Shown one piece after another: positions 39,361 through 49,006 of a stretch of 64,000 nucleotides of DNA. How positions within the stretch are numbered: position 1 is the first letter of the stretch; every line of letters starts with the position of its first letter. The notes beneath the pieces are model-generated. The model searched no databases, was not told the DNA's origin, and saw only the letters and a list, made by a program, of their open reading frames with translations. Source of the stretch: Nocardia altamirensis NBRC 108246 (GTDB lineage Bacteria > Actinomycetota > Actinomycetes > Mycobacteriales > Mycobacteriaceae); contig NZ_BDAY01000011.1 in NCBI RefSeq assembly GCF_001612685.1, positions 124,001 to 188,000 of the forward strand, read 5' to 3'. Both the position numbers and the translations under genes were made by a program.

Positions 39361-41250
39361 ATGGATACGGCTACCACGCTCTGGCTGCTGCCTGCCCTGC
39401 CCCTCGCAGGCGCCGTAATCCTGCTGCTCACCGGACGTTTCAGCGACAAGTGGGGACACCTGCTCGGCTGTCTGATGGCGCTGGCGTCCTTCGTGGTCGC
39501 CGGTATCGCGTTCTTCGACATGCTCGGCCGCGACACCGCGCAGCGCGGTGTGCACACCGACCTGTTCAGCTGGGTGCCGGTGGCCGGGCTGCAAGTCGAC
39601 TTCAGCCTCCAATTGGACCAGCTGTCCGCGTGTTTCGCGCTGCTGATCACCGGCGTCGGCTCGCTGATCCACATCTACTCCATCGGCTACATGAGCCACG
39701 ATCCAGGCAGGCGCCGATTCTTCGGCTACCTCAACCTGTTCCTGGCCGCGATGTTGCTGCTGGTGCTGGCGAACAACTACCTGGTGCTCTATCTCGGCTG
39801 GGAAGGCGTCGGCCTGGCGTCCTACCTGCTGATCGGGTTCTGGTTCCACAAGCCGACCGCCGCGACCGCGGCCAAGAAGGCGTTCGTGGTCAACCGGGTC
39901 GGTGACATGGGGCTGGCGATCGCGATGTTCGTCATGTTCTCGACGTTCGGGTCGATCAACTTCACCGACGTGTTCGCCGGCGCACCGCAGGCAGGCGAGG
40001 GCACGCTCACCGCCATCGGCTTGCTGCTGCTGCTCGCCGCGTGCGGCAAGTCCGCACAGGTGCCGCTGCAGTCCTGGCTCGGGGACGCGATGGAGGGCCC
40101 GACTCCGGTGTCGGCGCTCATCCACGCGGCCACCATGGTCACCGCTGGCGTGTACCTGATCGCGCGCTCGGGTCCGATCTTCGACCTCGCGCCGGACGCG
40201 CGGCTCGGCGTGATCCTCGTCGGCGCGGTGACGCTGCTGTTCGGTGCGATCGTCGGCTGTGCCAAGGACGACATCAAGAAGGCGCTGGCGGCCTCGACCA
40301 TGAGCCAGATCGGCTACATGGTGCTCGCCGCGGGACTCGGCCCGGCCGGATACGCCTTCGCCATCATGCATCTGCTCACCCACGGGTTCTTCAAGGCCGG
40401 GTTGTTCCTCGGCGCCGGTTCGGTGATGCACGCGATGGACGACGAGACCGACATGCGCCGCTACGGCGGACTGCGCACCCTGCTTCCGATCACCTATGTC
40501 ACCTTCGGGCTCGGCTACCTCGCGATCATCGGGGTGCCGCCGTTCGCGGGCTTCTTCTCCAAGGACAAGATCATCGAGGTCGCGTTCAACCAAGGCGGCG
40601 CAAGTGGTTTGGCGCTCGGCGCGGTGACGCTGCTGGGTGCGGGGCTCACCGCGTTCTACATGACGCGAGTCATGATCATGACGTTCTTCGGTGAGCGGCG
40701 TTGGAAGCCCGAGACTCATCCGCACGAATCCCCTGCGGTGATGACCGGGCCGATGATCCTGCTCGCGATCGGATCCGTCGCCGCCGGTGCGTTGTTCGCG
40801 TTCGGCTCCTCGCTGCAGAACTGGCTCGCGCCGGTCGTCGGTGCGCACCACGGCGAGGAAACCGTTCCTGCAGGTGTCGTGACCGCCCTCGCACTGACCG
40901 TCGTTGCGCTCGGTGTCGGGTTCGCTTACTACCAGTACGCGCAGCGCAACATCCCCGAGACCGCACCCGAAGCCGTGTCCGCGATGACCATCGCGGCGCG
41001 CAAGGACCTCTACGGTGACGCGTTCAACGAGGCGACCTTCATGCGGCCGGGCGGCTATCTCACACGCGCGCTGGTGTTCCTCGACAACCGCGGCATCGAC
41101 GGAATCGTCAACGGGACAGCCGCTTTGATCGGCGGGCTGTCCGGACGGATCCGCAAGGTGCAGTCCGGGTTCGTGCGCTCGTACGCCCTGTCCATGTTCA
41201 CCGGCGCAGCCCTCGTCGCCGCCGCGCTGTTGGCGGTGCGGCTGTGGTGA
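39361..41250 (+). CDS. nuoL: NADH-quinone oxidoreductase subunit L
   Basis: 629 residues, one base after nuoK. The antiporter core is present: [29 protein letters not shown] with the membrane Glu, [33 protein letters not shown], and [26 protein letters not shown] with Lys residues. The terminal helix reads [19 protein letters not shown]; this 3' end plus the following junction has been duplicated downstream. Confidence 0.96.
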   Translation: MDTATTLWLLPALPLAGAVILLLTGRFSDKWGHLLGCLMALASFVVAGIAFFDMLGRDTAQRGVHTDLFSWVPVAGLQVDFSLQLDQLSACFALLITGVGSLIHIYSIGYMSHDPGRRRFFGYLNLFLAAMLLLVLANNYLVLYLGWEGVGLASYLLIGFWFHKPTAATAAKKAFVVNRVGDMGLAIAMFVMFSTFGSINFTDVFAGAPQAGEGTLTAIGLLLLLAACGKSAQVPLQSWLGDAMEGPTPVSALIHAATMVTAGVYLIARSGPIFDLAPDARLGVILVGAVTLLFGAIVGCAKDDIKKALAASTMSQIGYMVLAAGLGPAGYAFAIMHLLTHGFFKAGLFLGAGSVMHAMDDETDMRRYGGLRTLLPITYVTFGLGYLAIIGVPPFAGFFSKDKIIEVAFNQGGASGLALGAVTLLGAGLTAFYMTRVMIMTFFGERRWKPETHPHESPAVMTGPMILLAIGSVAAGALFAFGSSLQNWLAPVVGAHHGEETVPAGVVTALALTVVALGVGFAYYQYAQRNIPETAPEAVSAMTIAARKDLYGDAFNEATFMRPGGYLTRALVFLDNRGIDGIVNGTAALIGGLSGRIRKVQSGFVRSYALSMFTGAALVAAALLAVRLW

Positions 41251-41406
41251 GCGGTGTGTATCCCTGGTTGCCCGCGTGGCCGCGCCCAGTGTCGTTCCGG
41301 CGCGCGTCCCGCATGTCCATGTTCACCGGCGCGGTCCTGGTGACCGCAGCCCTCCTGGCGGTGAGGTTGAGGTGACCGACTTTCCTTGGTTGACCACGTT
41401 GTGGTT
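41191..41406 (+). repeat. Tandem duplication (125-bp unit) of the nuoL 3' end and nuoM 5' end
   Basis: TCCATGTTCACCGGCGC at 41191 recurs at 41316, exactly 125 bp later, and similarity continues through TGGCGGTG, the TGA and the TCC-TGGTTG of the nuoM start. Unit 1 is the real nuoL end; unit 2 leads into the real nuoM start. The extent of the second unit is approximate. Confidence 0.8.
41247..41375 (+). CDS. 42-residue chimeric ORF between nuoL and nuoM
   Basis: GTG 41247 overlaps the nuoL stop and its own TGA overlaps the nuoM GTG, so it is coupled at both ends exactly like a normal gene of the operon. Its first residues ([11 protein letters not shown]) resemble the NuoM start ([11 protein letters not shown]), and its last ([19 protein letters not shown]) the NuoL end. 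It arose by the 125-bp duplication. If made, the product is one short membrane helix; function, if any, is unknown. Confidence 0.55.
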   Translation: MSGVYPWLPAWPRPVSFRRASRMSMFTGAVLVTAALLAVRLR

Positions 41407-42997
41407 GGCCCCAGTGCTCGGCGCGATCGTCGTGCTGCTGCTGCCCGCCGGGCAGCGACTCCTGGCGCGCGTGCTGGCGCTGGTGGTGTCGGTGGCGGTG
41501 CTCGCGTTCGCCATCGTGCTCGCGGTGGAGTTCGATCCCAGTGGGGCGCAATACCAATTCGTCGAGGACCACGAGTGGATACCGGCCTTCGGCGCCGGAT
41601 ACACCGTCGGCATCGACGGCATCGCCCTGGTGCTGGTGCTGCTCACCACCGCGCTGGTGCCGTTGCTGATCCTGGCCGGGTGGCACGACGAGCGCGAGGT
41701 CGGCAGCGGACGCCGGGTCTCGCACACCTACGTCGCGCTGACGCTGCTCGTCGAGGCGATGGTGCTCATTTCCTTTGTCTCGCTGGACATCCTGCTGTTC
41801 TACGTGTTCTTCGAGGCGATGCTGATCCCGATGTACTTCCTCATCGGCGGCTTCGGGCCACGGTCGGCGGACGTGCAGCTGCGCCAGCAGCGGTCGCGGG
41901 CCGCGGTGAAGTTCTTGCTGTACAACCTCTTCGGCGGGCTCATCATGCTGGCCGCGGTGATCGGGCTGTACGTGGTCACCGCGCGCGACGGACTCGGCCC
42001 CGACGGGGCAGGCACCTTCGACTTCCGGACCGTGGTCGCCGCGGCCAACTCCGGACAGCTCGGCGCCGCACCCGCGGTGCTCAACGCGCTGTTCCTCGGC
42101 TTCATGTTCGCCTTCGCGGTGAAGGCGCCGCTGTGGCCGCTGCACACCTGGCTGCCGGACGCCGCCGTCGCCGCGACACCGTCGAGCGCGGTGCTGATGA
42201 TGGCGGTGGTCGACAAGGTCGGCACCTTCGGCATGCTGCGCTACTGCCTGATGCTGTTCCCCGACGCGTCGGATACCTATGCGCCGCTGGTGGTTACGCT
42301 CGCCGTGATCGGCATCATCTACGGCGCACTGCTCGCCATCGGACAGACCGATGTGATGCGGTTGATCGCCTACACCTCGATCTCCCACTTCGGCTTCATC
42401 ATCCTCGGCATCTTCGCCATGACCAGCCAGGGGCAGACCGGCGCGACGCTCTACATGGTGAACCACGGCATCTCCACCGCCGCGCTGTTCCTCATCGCGG
42501 GATTCCTGGTGTCGCGCAGGGGAACCCGGCTCATCGCCGAGTTCGGCGGCGTGCAGAAGGTGGCGCCGATACTGGCGGGCACGTTCTTCGTCGCAGGCCT
42601 CGCCACTCTCTCGCTGCCCGGGCTCTCGCCGTTCATCAGCGAATTCCTGGTGCTGGTCGGCACATACGCCCGCTACGAGGTCGCCGCCGTCATCGCGACC
42701 GGCGCGCTGGTGCTCGCCGCGGTGTACGTGCTGTGGCTGTACCAGCGGATGATGACCGGGCCGGTCAAGAAGGGCAACGAGCATCTCTACGACCTGGTGC
42801 CACGCGAGCTCGCAGTGGTGGTTCCGTTGATCGCCGCGCTGCTGTTCTTCGGCGTCTACCCAAAACCGTTGCTGGACTTCGTCAATCCGGCGGTGAGCCA
42901 GACGTTGACGACCATCGGCAAGCACGATCCGACGCCCTCGGTTCCGCCGCTGCCCGAGGCCGGTAAGGCCGATCTTCCCGGAGGTGTCCACAAGTGA
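41372..42997 (+). CDS. nuoM: NADH-quinone oxidoreductase subunit M
   Basis: 541 residues from GTG 41372. Antiporter-like with fourteen or so helices: DILLFYVFFEAMLIPMYFLIGGFG holds the membrane Glu, FAVKAPLWPLHTWLPDAAVAATPSSAVLMMAVVDKVGTFGMLRY the conserved Lys, and LIAYTSISHFGFIILGIF the next helix. The frame upstream to 41276 runs in the duplication and is not used. It overlaps nuoN by GTGA. Confidence 0.95.
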   Translation: MTDFPWLTTLWLAPVLGAIVVLLLPAGQRLLARVLALVVSVAVLAFAIVLAVEFDPSGAQYQFVEDHEWIPAFGAGYTVGIDGIALVLVLLTTALVPLLILAGWHDEREVGSGRRVSHTYVALTLLVEAMVLISFVSLDILLFYVFFEAMLIPMYFLIGGFGPRSADVQLRQQRSRAAVKFLLYNLFGGLIMLAAVIGLYVVTARDGLGPDGAGTFDFRTVVAAANSGQLGAAPAVLNALFLGFMFAFAVKAPLWPLHTWLPDAAVAATPSSAVLMMAVVDKVGTFGMLRYCLMLFPDASDTYAPLVVTLAVIGIIYGALLAIGQTDVMRLIAYTSISHFGFIILGIFAMTSQGQTGATLYMVNHGISTAALFLIAGFLVSRRGTRLIAEFGGVQKVAPILAGTFFVAGLATLSLPGLSPFISEFLVLVGTYARYEVAAVIATGALVLAAVYVLWLYQRMMTGPVKKGNEHLYDLVPRELAVVVPLIAALLFFGVYPKPLLDFVNPAVSQTLTTIGKHDPTPSVPPLPEAGKADLPGGVHK

Positions 42998-44613
42998 GTT
43001 CCCTCGGAACACCGCTCGCCGCCGCGATTCCGGCGCCGAGCATCGAATACGGGTACCTCTCACCGATGTTGATCGTCTTCGGTGTCGCCGTGGTCAGCGT
43101 GCTGGTCGAGGCGTTCGCGGGACGGCGCTTCCGGTTCGGCGGGCAGGTGCTGTTGAGCCTCGCCGGTTTGATCGCCGCGCTGGTCGCGGTGGTGCGGCTG
43201 GCGGGCACCGAGGCGACCGCGGTGGTCGGCGCGGTCGCCATCGACGGGGTCACGCTGTTCCTGCAGGGCACCATCCTCGTGGTGTCGATCCTCGGCGTGC
43301 TGTTCATGGCCGAGCGCGGCGCCGAGTCGAAGGTGGAGGCGCGCAGCGGGCCGGGCACCTGGAGTCTTGCTGCGGCCACGCTCGGGCGCGGGGTGGACGC
43401 GTTCACGCCGCAGGCGTCGTCGGTGCCGGGCAGTGCCAGCGAAAAGGCCGCGCTGCGTGCGGGAATCGCGACCACCGAGGTCTTCCCGTTGACGTTGCTC
43501 GCGGTCGGCGGACTGCTGCTGTTCCCCGCCTCCAACGACCTGCTCACCATGTTCGTCGCGCTCGAGGTGCTGTCGCTGCCGCTGTATCTGCTGTGCGGGC
43601 TCGCGCGGCGCAAGCGGTTGCTGTCGCAGGAAGCGGCGCTGAAGTACTTCCTACTCGGCGCGTTCTCGTCGGCGTTCTTCCTCTACGGTGTTGCGCTGCT
43701 CTACGGACAGGCGGGGACGGTCAAGCTGGCGGGCATCGCGGACGCGATCGCCGCGCATCCGGACAACGCGATGCTCGCGTTGCTCGGGGTGGCGCTGCTC
43801 GCGGTCGGGCTGCTGTTCAAGATCGGCACGGTGCCGTTCCAGTCGTGGGTGCCCGACGTGTATCAGGGTGCGCCGACACCGGTTACGGCGTTCATGGCGG
43901 CGGCGACCAAGATCGCGGCAGTCGGTGCGTTGTTGCGGGTGCTGCAGGTCGCGGTGCCAGGGCTGCGCGACGACTGGCGGCCGGTGCTCGCGGCGATCGC
44001 CATCGCGACCATGGCGGTCGGTGCCGTGATGGCCATCACCCAAACCGATGTGAAGCGGATGCTCGCGTATTCGTCGGTGGCGCATGCCGGATTCATCATG
44101 ACCGGGTTGATCGCCGCCAACGACAAGGGTGTGTCGGCCATCCTGTTCTATCTGGTCGCGTACGGCGTCGGAACCGTCGGTGCGTTTGCGCTCGTCAGCC
44201 TGGTGCGCGACGGTTCCGGTGAGGAAGCCTCGTCACTGTCGCAGTGGGCTGGGCTCGGCCGCCGCTCCCCGTGGCTGGCCAGCGTTTTCGCGCTGTTCCT
44301 GCTTTCGTTCGCCGGGCTGCCGCTCACCAGTGGGTTCGTCAGCAAGTTCGCGGTGTTCGAAGCAGCCGCTGCCGGAGATGCCACACCGTTGGTGATCGTC
44401 GGCGTCATCTGCAGCGCGATCGCCGCCTTCTTCTACATCCGCGTCATCGTGCTGATGTTCTTCACCGATCCGCCGACCGACGCACCAGTGGTGGTCAACC
44501 CGTTCCTCACCACGACAGTCGTCGCCTTCGGTGCCGGCGTGACAATCGTGCTCGGTGTGTTCCCGCAGATGCTGCTCGACCTGGCGGACCGGGCGTCCAC
44601 CCTCGTCCGCTGA
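42994..44613 (+). CDS. nuoN: NADH-quinone oxidoreductase subunit N
   Basis: 539 residues from GTG 42994. LTMFVALEVLSLPLYLLCGLARRKRL (membrane Glu), LKYFLLGAFSSAFFLYGVALLYGQAGT, FQSWVPDVYQGAPTPVTAFMAAATKIAAVGALLRV and KRMLAYSSVAHAGFIMTGLIA are the NuoN marks. It ends the operon and is followed by a strong terminator. Confidence 0.96.
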   Translation: MSSLGTPLAAAIPAPSIEYGYLSPMLIVFGVAVVSVLVEAFAGRRFRFGGQVLLSLAGLIAALVAVVRLAGTEATAVVGAVAIDGVTLFLQGTILVVSILGVLFMAERGAESKVEARSGPGTWSLAAATLGRGVDAFTPQASSVPGSASEKAALRAGIATTEVFPLTLLAVGGLLLFPASNDLLTMFVALEVLSLPLYLLCGLARRKRLLSQEAALKYFLLGAFSSAFFLYGVALLYGQAGTVKLAGIADAIAAHPDNAMLALLGVALLAVGLLFKIGTVPFQSWVPDVYQGAPTPVTAFMAAATKIAAVGALLRVLQVAVPGLRDDWRPVLAAIAIATMAVGAVMAITQTDVKRMLAYSSVAHAGFIMTGLIAANDKGVSAILFYLVAYGVGTVGAFALVSLVRDGSGEEASSLSQWAGLGRRSPWLASVFALFLLSFAGLPLTSGFVSKFAVFEAAAAGDATPLVIVGVICSAIAAFFYIRVIVLMFFTDPPTDAPVVVNPFLTTTVVAFGAGVTIVLGVFPQMLLDLADRASTLVR

Positions 44614-44624
44614 GTTCCTCCACT

Positions 44625-44664
44625 CGATGCCCGTCGCGCTCCTCCCGGAGCACGGCGGGCATCG
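44625..44664 (+). terminator. Terminator of the nuo operon
   Basis: CGATGCCCG pairs perfectly with CGGGCATCG, extended by inner pairs GCTCC/GGAGC around a short TCCC loop, 11 bp after the nuoN stop. The stem is long and GC-rich, without a U-tract. Confidence 0.78.
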
Positions 44665-44781
44665 GTCGTTCAGCGCCTTGGCCAACCGACCACGCGTATC
44701 GGTTTCCGATTTCCGGAGCGATCATGGTTGCTCCTTCGGCTGGCGTGGTATCGCTGAGTTCTTGGGCAGTCGGTGAAAGGC

Positions 44782-45216
44782 CTACAGTCGTTCTCGCGAT
44801 GGCTTATCCGTAATGAAGATCAGCATGATGCCGATCATTGCGGTTTGTGCGATCCACTGTCCCAGTGGGTCACCGAAAACCGTGCCCGTGCGGATCATCG
44901 ACGTGATGAAGCCAACCGGGACCACGGCGGCCACCAACAGCGCGACCACCTTTCTCCGCGTTGTCCGTCGGTTCCGCGGACCAGTTGCCACGCCCATTTC
45001 TTGCCCGATTGAAATCAACCAAAGCAGACTGGCGGCGCAAAGTGTCAGGGCGAACAGACGAGACGCCGTCGAGTCACCCCAGTCTTCGCTGACGGCCAAC
45101 CTGATCAGGGTGGCAATGTACAGGCCGCCGACGATAAGCACGGCGGCCCTTCTGAACCACGACCATCGCTTCTTCCAGCTATCTGCGGCAACTAATCCCG
45201 CCCCCTGTGCGCTCAC
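44782..45216 (-). CDS. Membrane protein of unknown function
   Basis: 144 residues with four hydrophobic helices: FRRAAVLIVGGLYIATLIRLAV, RLFALTLCAASLLWLISIGQEMGV, KVVALLVAAVVPVGFITSMI and WIAQTAMIGIMLIFI. A basic loop GPRNRRTTRRK suggests orientation with that loop inside. I do not recognise a family. It lies between the nuo terminator and aat, transcribed opposite to both; no strong RBS is seen. Confidence 0.68.
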   Translation of the reverse strand: MSAQGAGLVAADSWKKRWSWFRRAAVLIVGGLYIATLIRLAVSEDWGDSTASRLFALTLCAASLLWLISIGQEMGVATGPRNRRTTRRKVVALLVAAVVPVGFITSMIRTGTVFGDPLGQWIAQTAMIGIMLIFITDKPSRERL

Positions 45217-45427
45217 AGTCGGAGAGCGTACAAGTCCGATGGTTACGTCGCACGATCAGCAGCGCTCACCCCGCCGCGGGCCTATCCGGTCGTATGCCGT
45301 GCTCGCGTTGCCGATTCGGGTGGAGCGCTTCAGCGAGCTGCATCGCCGCGGCCGTGCCGAGCAGTCTGACGGTTCGTCCCGTCGTCACAGCCTGAGGCGG
45401 TTCGCTCACGTCGGTAGTGTCTGTCCG

Positions 45428-46165
45428 GTGACCGACGCTAGCGACCTGATGCGGATGTTTCTGGTCTATCCAGACCAGCCTTTCCCGCCTGTCGAGCTCG
45501 CGGATCCGTCCGGACTGGTCGCGCTCGGCGGGGATCTGTCGCCGGAGCGACTGTTGGCTGCCTATTCCGCGGGCATCTTTCCCTGGTACAACCCCGACGA
45601 AATGATCCACTGGTACTGCCCGGACCCGCGGAGCATTCTGGTGCCGACCGACCTTCGGGTGAGCAAGTCCTATCGCCGATCTGTCACCAATGCCGACTAC
45701 GGGGTGACCATGGATCGCGCCTTCGCCGAGGTGATGTCGAATTGCGCTGAACCGCGCGACAAGGAGACCGGAACCTGGATCGGCGCCGACATGCAGGAGG
45801 CCTACCTGCGGCTGCACCAGCTCGGTCATGCGCACTCGGTCGAGGTATGGCGCGACGGCGACCTGGTCGGCGGCCTCTACGGCGTCGCACGCGGCCGCTC
45901 CTTCGCCGGCGAGTCCATGTTCTCCCGCGCCCGTGACACCTCCAAGATCGCGCTGTACTGGCTCTGCGCCCAACTGGCCGCCTGGGATTTCGCCCTCATC
46001 GACTGCCAGATCACCACCCGCCACCTCTCCTCCCTCGGCGCCATCGACCTCCCCCGCGCGACCTACCTGCGCCTACACACCCAGGCCGCCGCCCGCCCCG
46101 CCCTCCCCGGCCCCTGGCACATCGAAATCCCAGTCCCCAACTCCCCCAACCACTTACCGGCATGA
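45428..46165 (+). CDS. aat: Leucyl/phenylalanyl-tRNA-protein transferase
   Basis: 245 residues from GTG 45428. FPPVELADPSGLVALGGDLSPERLLAAYSAGIFPWYNPDEMIHWYCPDPRSIL is the family N-terminal signature, GTWIGADMQEAYLRLHQLGHAHSVEVW and GLYGVARGRSFAGESMFSRARDTSKIALYWL the catalytic core, and LIDCQITTRHLSSLGA the end. It adds Leu or Phe to N-terminal Lys/Arg so that ClpS/ClpAP degrades the protein. The upstream open frame to 44813 crosses the opposite membrane-protein gene and is not used. Confidence 0.93.
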   Translation: MTDASDLMRMFLVYPDQPFPPVELADPSGLVALGGDLSPERLLAAYSAGIFPWYNPDEMIHWYCPDPRSILVPTDLRVSKSYRRSVTNADYGVTMDRAFAEVMSNCAEPRDKETGTWIGADMQEAYLRLHQLGHAHSVEVWRDGDLVGGLYGVARGRSFAGESMFSRARDTSKIALYWLCAQLAAWDFALIDCQITTRHLSSLGAIDLPRATYLRLHTQAAARPALPGPWHIEIPVPNSPNHLPA

Positions 46166-46488
46166 ACGATCGCCCGAAGCGATAGGTCAGAAACGTCGGT
46201 CACCCGAGAATTGGGCGACATCGTTTTCGAACGGGCTCATGCTGGTGCGCTGATGCGGCTTGCCCGAGCAGTCAGGCCCCTCGCTCGACTCGCTCGCTCA
46301 GTCGTCCGATATGGCGGCGGCGATCGGCTCGAGCCCCCGCGACCAGCTCGTCGAGCTCGCCTCGACCATGTCGAATATCAACGGGCCGAAGGTGATCCGA
46401 CGTCGACCGGACGCGCAATCGTGCCGATTCCAGTGTTCGGCCATGTGACGGTGATGACGCGGAGCTGGTCCGTGGGTATCGTCCGGTT
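46166..46488. other. Gene-free stretch, possible decayed coding
   Basis: 323 bp between aat and the next gene. Short open frames exist in two registers (for example one of 62 codons from 46260) but none resembles a known family or has a good RBS. It may be decayed coding DNA. The promoter for the next gene should lie near its right end. Confidence 0.4.
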
Positions 46489-46938
46489 ATGTTCGACGAT
46501 CCAGAAGGTCTGACCGTTACGTATCAGCCCGAAGGGTTGTTCGGGATCGGCGAGGTGCTCGTGTCAGCGGTTGTATCGCCGTTCGCTGGGGCCGCTGTGG
46601 GTTACTTCAACGACACCGATCTTCGTGAGTGGGCTCACGCGCTGCAGGTTTATCCATGGAAAAGTGATGCACGACTTCGGATTTCCGCATCGTCGGGTGG
46701 GCAAGAGACCGTCGACCTGGTTGCCTATGTGGTGACGCGCCGCGGTCAGCTCGCGGTCGCGACACATCTTGCGACGGTCGACATCGATGACCACTCCCCG
46801 ACCGCCGGCACCGTGACCGAAGCTCGCATCCTGGTCCCGACGAGCTATCAAGCCATCGGCACCTTCGGGCATGAGTTGGCCTCCGCGATCGCCGACGGAG
46901 GCGGCAAAGCTCGACTGAACGTGGACAGGCTCGAATAG
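46489..46938 (+). CDS. Hypothetical protein
   Basis: 149 residues with no signal peptide. MFDDPEGLTVTYQPEGLFGIGEVLVSAVVSPFAGAAVGYFNDTDLREWAHALQVYPWKSDARLRISAS looks like a conserved small beta-sandwich or cupin-like region, followed by LVAYVVTRRGQLAVATHLATVDID and a helical end. I cannot assign a family. There is no strong Shine-Dalgarno. Codon use and the absence of stop codons support it as real. Confidence 0.62.
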   Translation: MFDDPEGLTVTYQPEGLFGIGEVLVSAVVSPFAGAAVGYFNDTDLREWAHALQVYPWKSDARLRISASSGGQETVDLVAYVVTRRGQLAVATHLATVDIDDHSPTAGTVTEARILVPTSYQAIGTFGHELASAIADGGGKARLNVDRLE

Positions 46939-47035
46939 CGGATGCTTGGATCTGCGGAAGCACTGAAATGGCGCTGCGAGGGCATTGCGAAGGTTGCTCT
47001 GGACTACTTGTGGCGACCGGTCCTGGTCGGCGGGT

Positions 47036-47791
47036 TCAGACGTAAAGGGTGCGGCCGCCGTCGATTTGGAGGCGTTGGCCGGTGATGAAGCCGGACTGGT
47101 CGGCGGCGAAGAAGCTGACGGCGTTGGCGACGTCGTCGGGGGTGCCCATTCGGCCGACCGGGACTGTTGCGATGTAGGCGTCTTTCACCGCTGCGGGGAC
47201 GGTGTAGTGGCGTTCCACCGCAATGAAGCCGGGGGCTACGGCGTTCACCGTGATGCCGTGCGGGGCGAGTTCGTGTGCCCAGCTGCGGGCCAGGCCGATC
47301 TGGGCGTTCTTGGCGGTGGCGTAGGCGGAACGCTCCACCGGCGGGCGGTCGGCGACCTCGGAGTCGATGTGCACGATCCGGCCGTAGCCGCGTTCCTGCA
47401 TGCCGGGAATTATCGCGCGACCGAGCAGGACCGGGCTTTTCACGAAGAAGTCCAGTTGGCTCAGATGGTCCGACCACGCCGTGTCGGCCAGCGCGGCCTC
47501 GGGTTGCGGCCCGGTCGCGTTGAGCACGAGCACGTCGATCGGACCAAGCTTCTCGGTCACCGCGGCGACAATCTCCCCCACCGCCTGCTCGTCGGTGATG
47601 TCACCGGAAATCATTTCGGCGACACCGCCGTCCGTGCGGATGGACTCTACGACACCCGCCGCCTGCTCCCCATCTCGCAGGCCATTGACCGCAACCGCCA
47701 TGCCGTCGGCGGCGAGCCGCCGCGCGATCGCACTCCCGAGACCACGGGAACTCCCTGTTACCAACGCAACCCTGCGCCGTGACTCCACCAT
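47036..47791 (-). CDS. Short-chain dehydrogenase/reductase (FabG-like)
   Basis: 251 residues from ATG 47791. RRVALVTGSSRGLGSAIARRLA is the nucleotide-binding T-G-x3-G-x-G loop, VLVLNATGP stands at the NNAG position, SEV with Ser and SAYATAKNAQIGLARSWA with Y-x3-K form the active site, and INAVAPGF follows the family as TVNAVAPGFIAV. It is classical SDR with an NADP-type Arg. The substrate is unknown. A second SDR of similar build lies next, with a gap holding two dispersed repeats. Confidence 0.88.
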   Translation of the reverse strand: MVESRRRVALVTGSSRGLGSAIARRLAADGMAVAVNGLRDGEQAAGVVESIRTDGGVAEMISGDITDEQAVGEIVAAVTEKLGPIDVLVLNATGPQPEAALADTAWSDHLSQLDFFVKSPVLLGRAIIPGMQERGYGRIVHIDSEVADRPPVERSAYATAKNAQIGLARSWAHELAPHGITVNAVAPGFIAVERHYTVPAAVKDAYIATVPVGRMGTPDDVANAVSFFAADQSGFITGQRLQIDGGRTLYV

Positions 47792-47898
47792 GCGCAAGAT
47801 CATCCCACGTATCGTTCGGTTCGTCGGAGCCACCGGATGGGGAACAGAAGACTCCGACCACCTCCAACTGCCCGTACCGCGCATCCGCACCGTTGCTC

Positions 47899-48007
47899 GA
47901 GTTGGTCGACTGATCACGAGGCACTGTTGCAGGCATCGCCCGAGAAGCCACCTACACCAGTACCCCTTCGGCGCGAAACCGCCCGGACTGGGTGCGACTT
48001 TCAGTCG
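47899..48007 (-). repeat. Structured dispersed repeat, family B, copy 3 (inverted, diverged)
   Basis: Read on the minus strand it follows copies 1 and 2: a small stem (CGACT/AGTCG), GGCGGTTTCGCGCCGA, an imperfect 14-bp stem (GGTACTGGTGTAGG with CCTGCAACAGTGCC) around the identical 16-nt block GGCTTCTCGGGCGATG, and the tail GATCA..CGACCAACTC. The stem keeps pairing despite several base changes (two G-U pairs, one mismatch). It lies in the gene-free gap 47792-48185. Confidence 0.75.
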
Positions 48008-48118
48008 GCGGTGCACGTGGAATCGGTGGCGGGCAGGACGCCGTCGCGGAGATGGGTTAGGAAACAGCATCCGGATGCCCATCAGGAAATCCCTGGACTC
48101 ACCTCCAGGAAACCCGGG

Positions 48119-48177
48119 ACGAGTGGCACACCACGGAGAGCGCTACTCGCGTTTCGCCGCAGCCATGTGCCACTCGT
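48119..48177. repeat. Palindromic intergenic repeat, family A, copy 2
   Basis: 59 nt, same length as copy 1 (3447-3505), 83 percent identical by hand alignment. The arms ACGAGTGGCACA and TGTGCCACTCGT are kept, while the three inner bases of the left arm have changed. It lies 8 bp before the end of the second SDR gene. Confidence 0.75.
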
Positions 48178-48185
48178 GGGGTTAG

Positions 48186-48923
48186 TCAGTGGAGATATGA
48201 CGCTCCGTTGACGTTCAGGACGGAGCCGGAGGTCCAGGTTGCTTCGGGTGAGGCGAGATAGCGGACGGCTGAGGCGATTTCGGCGGGGTCGGCGACGCGG
48301 CCGAATGGGCTTTGGGCGCGGACGTCGTCGGTGACGCGGTGGGCTACGCGTTCGGTCGCGACGAAACCGGGTGCTACCGAGGCCACTGCGATGCCGTGGG
48401 GTGCCAGCTCGACGGCTAGGGACTGGCCCAGTGCGTGCACTGCCGCCTTGCTTGCGCCGTAGCCTGCGTATTCGGGTTCGCCGCGGAAGGCGCCGCGCGA
48501 GCCGATGTTCACGATGCGGCCCGCGATGCCCTTGTTGATCATGTGCTGGGCAACGCAGTAGGACATGTTGGCGGTACCGAAGACGTTGACGTCCATGGTT
48601 TCTCGCCAGGCCTGCTGCCATTCCGCGTAATCGCTGTCCAGCACTGGATGGGCGATGTTGACCGCCGCGTTGTTCACCAGCACATCGATGGTTCCGAGTC
48701 CTTCGATCGACTCCTCGACGATCCGCGCAACGTCCTCCGGATCCCGGATATCGCCGCCGACGAGCACATGCCCGTCTCCGGCCAACCCGCGCACCGTCTC
48801 CGCACCGTCCTCGCGCGCCGACGAATAATGCACCGCCACTCGATCACCGATCTCGGCGAATGCCACCGCGATTGCTCGCCCGATCCCCCGCGACGCGCCC
48901 GTCACCAACACGCCCCTGCTCAT
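48186..48923 (-). CDS. Short-chain dehydrogenase/reductase (FabG-like)
   Basis: 245 residues from ATG 48923. RGVLVTGASRGIGRAIAVAFAEIGDRVAVHY is the dinucleotide loop, DVLVNNAAVN the NNAG-type motif, IVNIGSRGAFRG with the catalytic Ser, and EYAGYGASKAAVHALGQSLAVEL the Y-x3-K motif. It probably reduces a 3-oxo compound using NADPH. The start has an upstream GGTGAACGG rather than a strong SD. The longer open frame to 49715 runs opposite the neighbouring hydrolase and is not used. Confidence 0.88.
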   Translation of the reverse strand: MSRGVLVTGASRGIGRAIAVAFAEIGDRVAVHYSSAREDGAETVRGLAGDGHVLVGGDIRDPEDVARIVEESIEGLGTIDVLVNNAAVNIAHPVLDSDYAEWQQAWRETMDVNVFGTANMSYCVAQHMINKGIAGRIVNIGSRGAFRGEPEYAGYGASKAAVHALGQSLAVELAPHGIAVASVAPGFVATERVAHRVTDDVRAQSPFGRVADPAEIASAVRYLASPEATWTSGSVLNVNGASYLH

Positions 48924-49006
48924 CCGTTCACCACCATGCTCCCCAGCCTGCCATGGGCCGGAGAAAGCCTTGGCCGGGCGGTCTGATTCGAGCCTCGAGA
49001 CCAGCG

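Noticed and set aside
39295..43063. Long antisense frames over nuoL and nuoM
   Set aside because: Same reason: mirror frames of GC-rich genes, no RBS or domain.
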